The notes under the pieces: model-generated
The model's input: only the letters and a program-made list of their open reading frames with translations
Databases searched by the model: none
What the model was told of the DNA's origin: nothing
Part shown: positions 1-5,063 of the stretch, one piece after another
How positions within the stretch are numbered: the first letter of the stretch is position 1
Layout of the letters: the number at the start of each line of letters is the position of its first letter
Assembly: GCA_015487825.1 (NCBI GenBank)
Contig: WFOZ01000213.1
Location: 1-5,063, forward strand
Reading direction: 5' to 3'
Source: Planctomycetaceae bacterium
GTDB lineage: Bacteria > Planctomycetota > Planctomycetia > Planctomycetales > Planctomycetaceae
Length of the DNA: 5,063 nt
Position numbers and translations under genes: made by a program

Positions 1-13
1 GCGCATTCGTCTT

Positions 14-48
14 GTTGCTACGCAACCCAACCGCTAAAAGCGGATGGG
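14..48. repeat. Double-hairpin element, REP-like or transcript end
   Basis: Two adjacent inverted repeats share base 26. The first is GTTGC-TAC-GCAAC (14-26), five perfect pairs with a 3-base loop. The second spans 26-48: CCGCT at 31-35 pairs with AGCGG at 39-43 around an AAA loop, and after one A-A mismatch CCCA (26-29) pairs with TGGG (45-48). No T-run follows, so it is not a classic intrinsic terminator. Two stacked hairpins in an intergenic region suggest a dispersed REP-like sequence, or a structured mRNA end of a gene to the left of the window. No second copy is present in this window. The structure is read directly from the sequence; its nature is inferred. Confidence 0.5.
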
Positions 49-80
49 CTACCCAATTATTTCAATATTTCCTGCCACTT

Positions 81-108
81 TTGCGCAGCATTTCATTGAT
101 AAGATACT
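81..108 (+). promoter_or_regulatory. Weak candidate sigma-70-like promoter
   Basis: TTGCGC (81-86) and GATACT (103-108) lie 16 bases apart in the AT-rich leader, about 30 bases before the ATG at 140. They match TTGACA in 3 of 6 positions and TATAAT in 4 of 6. This is the best-placed candidate I can see, but a match of this quality can arise by chance, and planctomycete promoters are poorly defined. Confidence 0.18.
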
Positions 109-139
109 AAAGACTTAACAATAATGAGAGACTGATTTC

Positions 140-2161
140 ATGGTGCGGACTGCTGCTGGTTTTGTTCTGTTGTTACTCATTCTACTTATTCCGGAGCCGT
201 TGGTAATGGCTACCGGCAATGAGTTCAGTATGAGTGGATCTGATCTGATTGTTGAAGTGAACACAAAATGGATCGGCTGCAGGCAGGGGGGCTACTACCC
301 GGTTCGCGTCTCTGTCAGAAATAACGGAAAGCCCCGCCATCTTACTCTGGAAATCAGCCAGAACAGCACTCACCAGAAATTCCCGCATGTCACTCGTTCA
401 CTTTCACTGGAACAGAATGCAACAATCAATACAACATTGCTGGTGCCTATCGTATCCTGGGGGACCTATGTCAATTTTCGTATTCTGGAACGGGGAAGGC
501 AAATCGATAAGCTGACGCATTCAATTTCATTGCCGGACGTGGCGGACAACAGTAATGTCGGTCCCGCGATGCTGATTGTTGCCAAAAAGCCGGAAGATAT
601 CGAGATGTATGATCGTTCTATCGATCAGATTTTCTTTGGTTCTTCTTCCCATCGACATGGAGCTTATGAATATACACAGCATGTGCGACCACAAAAACTA
701 CCCGCGAACTGGTTGGCTTATACCGGTCTTGATATTCTTGCCATTCCGCTAGGCTCTCTCGCGCAGGATGTACCCGCCGATGCACGAAATGCTATTTTTG
801 AATGGGTTGCCTCAGGAGGAAACCTGCTCATTTATAATGTTGCAGAACCGGTTGAAAATTCAGCTTCACTGAAAAATGCTCTGGCATTCAAATCCAGAGC
901 GTTTATCGGGAAAGAATGGGAAAAGTTCAACCTGAAACGCTTCAAACGAAAAATTGTTATCGATGTCGATACCGGTTCCACCAGAAAACCTGAAGATTTT
1001 TCGCAGGGACAACCTTGGGAAATGCTCTCCAGTAATTACGCAGTGCGTTCTTTCGGGTTGGGAAAAGTTATTGCATTATCCGACAACCCATTCCCCGGAA
1101 CGATTTCCCATTGGGCCTGGTTGCTGGAACACCTTTCGTCAGATCGCCTGTTGTGGCACAATCGAAATGGTATCACCAGCCGCAATAGGAATGAGAGTTT
1201 TTTTCGTTTTTTAATTCCGAACGTTGGTGGTGTCCCCGTTTTTTCTCTCCTGATACTGATCACATTTTTTACAATTTTAATCGGCCCGGTTAATTACATC
1301 TATTTTCTGAAAAAACGACAACTGGCGATGTTGCTTATTACCGTCCCCGTTATTGCGTTTGGCAGCAGTATGCTACTGCTTGGGTATTCAACAATCGCTC
1401 ACGGTTTTTCAATCAAATCACGGGTTCGCAGTATCACATTTCTGGATCAGAAAAAGAATCACGCCATGAGTATCACTCGTGTTGCCTACTATGCAGGGAT
1501 GGCTCCCAGTGCGGGGCTTCATTTTGAACCGACAACCGCGGTTTATCCCATCTGGCCGACGGATCAGGCATTTGAATCTGCCCGGGTTGACTGGAGTGAG
1601 AAACAACATTTGCAAAACGGCTGGTTGCGTTCCCGCACCCGTACGCAGTTTTTAACAGTTTCACAACAGGAACAACGTGGCCGCATCGAACTGCAATCAA
1701 CAAAGGGAGAAGTTCCCCAGGTTTCTAATGGATTAGAGTGGAGTCTCAAGACATTGCTCATTGTTGATCAGGCAGGAAAAGCTTGGGTTGGTCGGGATTT
1801 GGAAGCAGGAGCTGTTGGAAAACTGGAACCCCTGACAGCGGAACATCGCAAAGAACTTCGCCAATATCTATCCGAGCATTCTATGGACTTTCCAACCGGA
1901 GTCGATGGGACCGCCATCTCCGGTGAGATGCTAAACCCCGGGACGGCTCTGTCTTATACCCATTCCGTTGGTTTGTATGCAGTTTACAATAAAAGTTTAC
2001 AGGAAAAGATTCTTACTGGAATAAATCCGATCGGAAGAAAACAGGAAAAAATGCAGCCGGGGTCTTATTTTGCCATTATGAATCAGGAACCGGATTTAGA
2101 CCTCGGCCTGTCCAATGCACAGGAAACTATCTCTATTCACCTGTTGTTTGGCTATTTCTGA
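140..2161 (+). CDS. Secreted, membrane-anchored protein with GATase-like domain; putative ABC exporter auxiliary subunit
   Basis: This is a 673-residue protein of unknown exact function. Residues 1-25 form a signal peptide: positive start (MVR), hydrophobic core LLLLILLIP, likely cleavage after VMA. There is no lipobox cysteine. Residues about 34-130 look like a beta-sandwich (YYPVRVSVRNNGKP). Residues about 140-335 look like a class I glutamine amidotransferase-type fold (LDILAIPLG, WVASGGNLLIYN, FGLGKVIALS). The only cysteine in the protein is Cys47, outside this domain, so amidotransferase catalysis is not expected. Two membrane helices follow, at about 365-389 and 395-417, joined by a short KKRQ turn that should be cytoplasmic. 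The motif IGPVNYIYFLKKRQ is typical of planctomycete and other bacterial membrane proteins of this layout. The C-terminal 250 residues would again lie outside the cytoplasm. The gene precedes the ATPase and permease genes, suggesting an accessory subunit somewhat like GldG, though the helix positions differ. A weak GAGAG at 126-130 supports the ATG at 140. Coding and topology are firm; the function is inferred. Confidence 0.85.
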   Translation: MVRTAAGFVLLLLILLIPEPLVMATGNEFSMSGSDLIVEVNTKWIGCRQGGYYPVRVSVRNNGKPRHLTLEISQNSTHQKFPHVTRSLSLEQNATINTTLLVPIVSWGTYVNFRILERGRQIDKLTHSISLPDVADNSNVGPAMLIVAKKPEDIEMYDRSIDQIFFGSSSHRHGAYEYTQHVRPQKLPANWLAYTGLDILAIPLGSLAQDVPADARNAIFEWVASGGNLLIYNVAEPVENSASLKNALAFKSRAFIGKEWEKFNLKRFKRKIVIDVDTGSTRKPEDFSQGQPWEMLSSNYAVRSFGLGKVIALSDNPFPGTISHWAWLLEHLSSDRLLWHNRNGITSRNRNESFFRFLIPNVGGVPVFSLLILITFFTILIGPVNYIYFLKKRQLAMLLITVPVIAFGSSMLLLGYSTIAHGFSIKSRVRSITFLDQKKNHAMSITRVAYYAGMAPSAGLHFEPTTAVYPIWPTDQAFESARVDWSEKQHLQNGWLRSRTRTQFLTVSQQEQRGRIELQSTKGEVPQVSNGLEWSLKTLLIVDQAGKAWVGRDLEAGAVGKLEPLTAEHRKELRQYLSEHSMDFPTGVDGTAISGEMLNPGTALSYTHSVGLYAVYNKSLQEKILTGINPIGRKQEKMQPGSYFAIMNQEPDLDLGLSNAQETISIHLLFGYF

Positions 2162-2257
2162 CGGGAGGCAGAGTTCACTAATACGACTCTTACCTGTTGT
2201 GTAAATCATCAATCGCCGCCAAGTGCAACCTGACTAACATGTACTGTAATTATTGTT
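2162..2257. other. 96-base gap between auxiliary-protein and ATPase genes
   Basis: No gene, strong hairpin or clear promoter is visible. The purine-rich CGGGAGGCAGAG directly after the stop codon of the first gene is too far from the next ATG to act as its ribosome-binding site. The gap is longer than the other two in the cluster, so an internal promoter is possible but not shown. Confidence 0.4.
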
Positions 2258-3376
2258 ATGCCTGAATCACCTCAATCATCAGCTTCTGATCATTCCTCTG
2301 GCGATAATGTCCTCGATGATATTCTCCCTCGGGATTCTGTTGCCGGTCCTTCTTCTTTCGATCAGGGGGAAGGACAACAGACCGAAGAAAAAACTGTCGC
2401 TCCAGACCATACTGGAGAACAACCTGCCCTTGAAATCAAAAACCTGCATCGTTTTTTCGGGAAGCTTAAAGCGGTTGATAACGTCAGCTTCAAAGCGTTC
2501 CCGGGACAGGTGATGGGATTTATCGGGCCTAACGGAGCAGGCAAAACGACAACGATGCGGATCCTGGCTTCGCTCGATTTACCGACCGCTGGCGATGCGT
2601 TTGTTTGTGGATATTCTGTTGTTGATGATCCCGAAAAAGCTCGCACAAAATTGGGCTTCATGCCCGACAGCTTCGGCAAATACAACAATATGGATGTGGT
2701 GGAATATCTTGATTTCTATGCTCGGGCTTACGGGTTCAAAGGTGAACAGCGACGCGATGCCATTGAACGGGTGCTTGTCTTTACTGAACTGCGAAAACTG
2801 GCGCACAAACCGATCAATACACTTTCCAAAGGGATGTCACAACGATTGGGGCTGGGACGAACGCTCATTCACGATCCGCAGGTTTTAATTCTGGATGAAC
2901 CGGCAGCCGGGCTTGATCCACGGGCCCGTGTGGAACTTCGAGAACTGATTCATCTGCTTGCCGCCGAAATGAATAAAACTGTTTTAATCAGCTCACATAT
3001 TCTGACTGAGCTGGGTGAAATCTGCGACTCAGCTGCCATTATCGAAGCCGGTAAAATTCTCATTCATGGCACAATTAAGGAACTCAGAAACTTCAGGCCT
3101 AAAAAAGAAGGGATACAATCCACCAGCGAGACCTTACTGGTTTCGATTCTTGCCGAAACAGAGTCTCTGGAAAAATGGCTGCTTGAACAACCATTCGTTT
3201 CTCATGTATCCCCCGCTGTTAATCAAATCACTTTCGAGTTTGCAGGAGATAAATCTCAACAGGCAGACCTGCTGAAACGAATGATTGAAAAACAGTTTCC
3301 GATTCTGGAATTCTCAGGTAAATCAGAAACACTCGAAGACGCATTCATGTCAATCACTGAAGGTATCGTCCAGTAA
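2258..3376 (+). CDS. ABC-2 exporter ATP-binding protein (CcmA/NatA-like)
   Basis: This 372-residue cytoplasmic ATPase should power the permease encoded next. The nucleotide-binding domain starts near residue 57 (ALEIKNLHRFFG). Visible motifs are an A-loop aromatic at Phe66/67, Walker A GPNGAGKT at 90-97, signature LSKGMSQRL at 189-197, Walker B VLILDEP at 209-215, D-loop AGLD at 217-220, and the H-loop His247 in LISSHIL. The signature is LSKGM rather than LSGGQ, as is common in CcmA/NatA-type exporters. In the Q-loop, the usual Gln is replaced by Asp137 (GFMPDSFGKY). Residues about 285-372 form a C-terminal accessory domain usual in this class. The first 56 residues are a hydrophilic, acidic, Ser/Pro-rich tail, probably disordered. 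No ATG, GTG or TTG occurs in frame between residue 1 and the ABC core, so the tail cannot be removed by choosing a later ordinary start. No Shine-Dalgarno is seen upstream. The family is certain; the transported substrate is not known. Confidence 0.95.
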   Translation: MPESPQSSASDHSSGDNVLDDILPRDSVAGPSSFDQGEGQQTEEKTVAPDHTGEQPALEIKNLHRFFGKLKAVDNVSFKAFPGQVMGFIGPNGAGKTTTMRILASLDLPTAGDAFVCGYSVVDDPEKARTKLGFMPDSFGKYNNMDVVEYLDFYARAYGFKGEQRRDAIERVLVFTELRKLAHKPINTLSKGMSQRLGLGRTLIHDPQVLILDEPAAGLDPRARVELRELIHLLAAEMNKTVLISSHILTELGEICDSAAIIEAGKILIHGTIKELRNFRPKKEGIQSTSETLLVSILAETESLEKWLLEQPFVSHVSPAVNQITFEFAGDKSQQADLLKRMIEKQFPILEFSGKSETLEDAFMSITEGIVQ

Positions 3377-3392
3377 TCCGGTTTCGCTAAAT

Positions 3393-3407
3393 TTTCCCGG
3401 CGGGAAA
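3393..3407 (+). promoter_or_regulatory. Small hairpin just before the permease start codon
   Basis: TTTCCC (3393-3398) and GGGAAA (3402-3407) form six perfect pairs around a GGC loop in the 38-base gap between the ATPase and permease genes. The stem ends 7 bases before the ATG at 3415. Its 3' arm contains the only purine-rich stretch that could serve as a ribosome-binding site. It might therefore lower permease translation or mark an mRNA processing point. No T-run follows, so it is not a standard terminator. Confidence 0.3.
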
Positions 3408-3414
3408 TAGTTGT

Positions 3415-4263
3415 ATGGATGACTTCAGTGATAAATGGAACCCCGTTCTCGTACGGGAAATTCGCAGAACACTCAAGAGCCGGGTTTTCGGTGCAACATT
3501 TCTGCTACTGCTTTTCAGCTGTTGGGCCAGTTGTATTTATCTGGTTGTAAACAATATGGAAGTTCTCAATCTTGTTGAGCGAGGCCGCTCTTTCTGCATA
3601 ATTTATTTTTCCATTCTGCTGGTGCCGATCTGTATCGTTGTCCCTCTTTCCATTTTTTCGGTCAGCTCTCAGGAACGCCTCGGGCAGACATTACAGAATA
3701 TCGCGATGACCAGGCTGAAACCCGCTCAGGTATTACATGGTTATCTCTGGTGTGGAGTGATGCAGGCCGGTTTGTACTACTCGGCGATATTACCTTTTAT
3801 CAGTTTTGGATATCTGTTTCGTGGAGTTGATATTTTTCAGATACTGCTTGGTATTTTCATCTCCCTTTATTTTGGCTGGGCAGCCTGGGTCTGGGGTTTG
3901 CTGATGGGGACATCGGTACGAGGGGCCGTTTCTCATTCGATATGTCTGATATGCAGCTTGCTGGGAGGATTTCTCAGCCTTTTTATTTCCTCATCGTTTA
4001 TTTCAATTTTGTTTTCAACTGAAATGGGCGTGGGGGTTGTCTTTGGATTTTTCTGTCTGGGAATTCCTACATTTATAATGATGTCCTTCTTTTACGGCAT
4101 TGCCAACGAACGGATAAAAATCACAAACCGTACCGCTCGGCCTTATCGGGTTATTTTGGGAGAAGATGGAAATATCCTCAGATTCAAACCTGACCCCAAC
4201 AGTCTGTATCACGAAGTCCCACAGTGGCACGAGCAGACAAATTCTGAGATTAGAAATCAGTAG
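3415..4263 (+). CDS. ABC-2 type transporter permease, six predicted membrane helices
   Basis: This 282-residue inner-membrane protein is the likely membrane partner of the ATPase that ends 38 bases upstream. It opens with a cytoplasmic segment, WNPVLVREIRRTLKSR, resembling the start of many ABC-2 permeases (NPV..RE.R...RSR). Predicted helices lie at about 25-45, 58-83, 111-135, 138-163, 172-198 and 206-228. Between helices 2 and 3, at about 86-109, is a polar cytoplasmic stretch, ERLGQTLQNIAMTRLKPAQV. This matches the E..G.TL..L..T.L.P..I pattern that follows the second helix in ABC-2 families and is the likely coupling segment for the ATPase. About 55 charged and polar residues follow helix 6 and should be cytoplasmic. 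Six helices and both ends inside fit a complete half-transporter, so it would act as a homodimer unless another permease gene exists elsewhere. There is a G-rich stretch before the ATG but no clean Shine-Dalgarno. The substrate is unknown. Confidence 0.9.
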   Translation: MDDFSDKWNPVLVREIRRTLKSRVFGATFLLLLFSCWASCIYLVVNNMEVLNLVERGRSFCIIYFSILLVPICIVVPLSIFSVSSQERLGQTLQNIAMTRLKPAQVLHGYLWCGVMQAGLYYSAILPFISFGYLFRGVDIFQILLGIFISLYFGWAAWVWGLLMGTSVRGAVSHSICLICSLLGGFLSLFISSSFISILFSTEMGVGVVFGFFCLGIPTFIMMSFFYGIANERIKITNRTARPYRVILGEDGNILRFKPDPNSLYHEVPQWHEQTNSEIRNQ

Positions 4264-4297
4264 ACCTGGATCTTCATTCATAGTAAAATCACTTGCT

Positions 4298-5050
4298 ATG
4301 AAAATGATCCCGGTGCTTGATATTCTGGATGGTGTTGCCGTGCGAGCCGTGGGCGGGGTTCGCAATGAATATCGACCGCTGCAATCAATCGGGTGCCAAT
4401 CTTCCTGTCCGATTGAAATCGCACACTCAATTCAAGCCCGCTTCGGTTTCAATGAATGGTATATCGCCGATCTGGATGGCATCGTCCATCGCCGGTGGAA
4501 TTGCGATCTTATTGAAGAACTTGTTGAGCAGGGATTTTCGCTACGTGTAGATCTGGGGATCAGATCGATTGAGGACCTCTATCAGATTGGGGCACTGCTG
4601 GAAAAAACAGAACTCATTCTCGCCAGCGAAGCCCTTGCTGACTGCACCACGCTCGATTTATTAACCAGCATGATCAATCCCGGGCAATTAACTTTCAGTC
4701 TCGATCTGATTGAAGGAAGCATGATTTGTCCGGAGGGAGCCTGGGGAGATCGTACGATTGAAGAGGTCATCGACTATGTGCAGCAGCGCGGCTTGCAAAA
4801 AATAATTGTTCTCGATCTGGCTTTTATCGGCTGCACCAAAGGAGTCGGTACGCTTGAACTTTGCAGGCAACTTCAAGAAAAGTTTCCCAAACTGGAAATC
4901 ATAACGGGAGGCGGTGTTCGAACGATAGCTCAGATTTCTTTGTTGGAACAAGCCGGTATCCACACCGCAATCCTCGGCACCGCCCTGCACAACGGCCAAC
5001 TCAATCCACAAGATGTTATGGCATACCGTACAGCTGAAACAGACCAATAA
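4298..5050 (+). CDS. HisA/HisF-related TIM-barrel protein (not canonical HisA)
   Basis: This 250-residue (beta/alpha)8 barrel is homologous to HisA and HisF of histidine synthesis. The start at 4298 is chosen because MKMIPVLDILDG matches strand 1 of HisA (IIPALDLIDG) and gives the usual length of about 240-250. The longer open frame back to 4166 would overlap the permease gene by 98 bases and adds no family sequence. Asp8 in strand 1 and Asp136 in strand 5 (FSLDLIEG) sit at the two general acid/base positions of the family. YIADLDGI (55-62) matches strand 2 of HisA. GGGVRT (204-209) and AILGTAL (224-230) match the C-terminal phosphate-binding loops. However, strand 3 reads VDLGIRS (84-90) where HisA has GGGIRS, and strand 6 reads VLDLAFIGCTKG (171-182) where HisA has T-D-I-x-R-D-G-T. 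These changes place it with the hisA/hisF-related family known from methanogens, methylotrophs and planctomycetes. That family is linked by gene context to methanopterin or methanofuran C1 metabolism. The reaction is unproven. It begins 34 bases after the permease gene. Confidence 0.87.
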   Translation: MKMIPVLDILDGVAVRAVGGVRNEYRPLQSIGCQSSCPIEIAHSIQARFGFNEWYIADLDGIVHRRWNCDLIEELVEQGFSLRVDLGIRSIEDLYQIGALLEKTELILASEALADCTTLDLLTSMINPGQLTFSLDLIEGSMICPEGAWGDRTIEEVIDYVQQRGLQKIIVLDLAFIGCTKGVGTLELCRQLQEKFPKLEIITGGGVRTIAQISLLEQAGIHTAILGTALHNGQLNPQDVMAYRTAETDQ

Positions 5051-5063
5051 CGTATTGCAAAGC

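Larger units (their letters stand above)
1..139. other. Non-coding leader upstream of the operon
   Basis: These 139 bases hold no convincing gene. The left third contains the double hairpin. The remainder (about 55-139) is AT-rich and is where the operon promoter would be expected. A mini-frame ATG AGA GAC TGA at 124-135, out of frame with the gene at 140, is too short to call. Confidence 0.5.

Noticed and set aside
140..2161. Lipoprotein or active amidotransferase assignment for the first gene
   Set aside because: The signal peptide lacks a lipobox cysteine, and the only cysteine in the protein (Cys47) is outside the GATase-like domain.
2179..2189. An 11-base match to the start of the T7 phage promoter (TAATACGACTC)
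   Set aside because: The match stops there; the following bases (TTACCTG) do not continue as ACTATAG, and no phage genes are nearby. It is treated as chance.
2245..2250. TGTAAT resembling a -10 box before the ATPase gene
   Set aside because: No -35-like hexamer lies 16-18 bases upstream, and the box ends only 7 bases before the ATG.
2362..2688. A 108-codon reverse-strand open frame opposite the ATPase gene
   Set aside because: It lies fully antisense to the Walker A region of a clear ABC ATPase and shows no family motif or separate start signal.
4166..4297. In-frame upstream extension of the HisA-like gene overlapping the permease gene
   Set aside because: The 44 extra residues show no HisA-family sequence and lie over permease coding sequence in another frame. 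The barrel begins naturally with MKMIPVLDIL at 4298.
4015..4365. A 116-codon reverse-strand open frame across the permease 3' end
   Set aside because: It runs antisense to two well-supported genes, has no recognisable domain, and reads as an arginine/proline/serine-rich shadow translation.
4688..5047. A 119-codon reverse-strand open frame opposite the HisA-like gene
   Set aside because: It is fully antisense to a recognisable TIM barrel and has no domain features of its own.

Overview
The window looks like a piece of a chromosome from the Planctomycetota, probably the Planctomycetales. This is inferred from three things: moderate GC by eye, weak or absent Shine-Dalgarno sequences, and a gene set I associate with that group. 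That set is a secreted and membrane-anchored protein with an amidotransferase-like fold, next to an ABC-2 exporter, plus a HisA/HisF-related protein of the type shared by methanogens, methylotrophs and planctomycetes. No species can be named from the sequence alone.

Layout, all genes on the + strand: (1) 1-139 is non-coding and holds two back-to-back hairpins, probably a REP-like element or the end of an upstream transcript. (2) 140-2161 encodes a 673-residue membrane protein with a signal peptide, two central membrane helices and large domains outside the cytoplasm. (3) 2258-3376 encodes an ABC-transporter ATPase with an unusual 56-residue hydrophilic N-terminal extension. (4) 3415-4263 encodes a six-helix ABC-2 type permease. 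(5) 4298-5050 encodes a 250-residue HisA/HisF-related TIM barrel. Its frame stays open upstream into the permease gene, but the barrel begins at 4298. Gaps between genes are 96, 38 and 34 bases, which fits one co-directional operon, although the 96-base gap leaves room for an internal promoter.

Genes 1-3 probably act together. The ATPase would dimerise and drive the permease in the inner membrane, and the 673-residue protein would serve as an extracytoplasmic auxiliary subunit. The arrangement recalls GldA/GldF/GldG-type systems, but the substrate is unknown. The fourth gene is not a normal histidine-pathway HisA. It keeps the two catalytic-position aspartates and the C-terminal phosphate-binding loops but has lost other HisA signature residues. 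It may belong to the archaeal-like C1 (methanopterin or methanofuran) gene set known in planctomycetes and may only be a passenger in the operon.

I see no RNA gene, CRISPR array, insertion sequence, phage gene or defence system. The most interesting points are the non-canonical HisA-like enzyme, the divergent Q-loop and N-terminal tail of the ATPase, and the double-hairpin element at the left edge.
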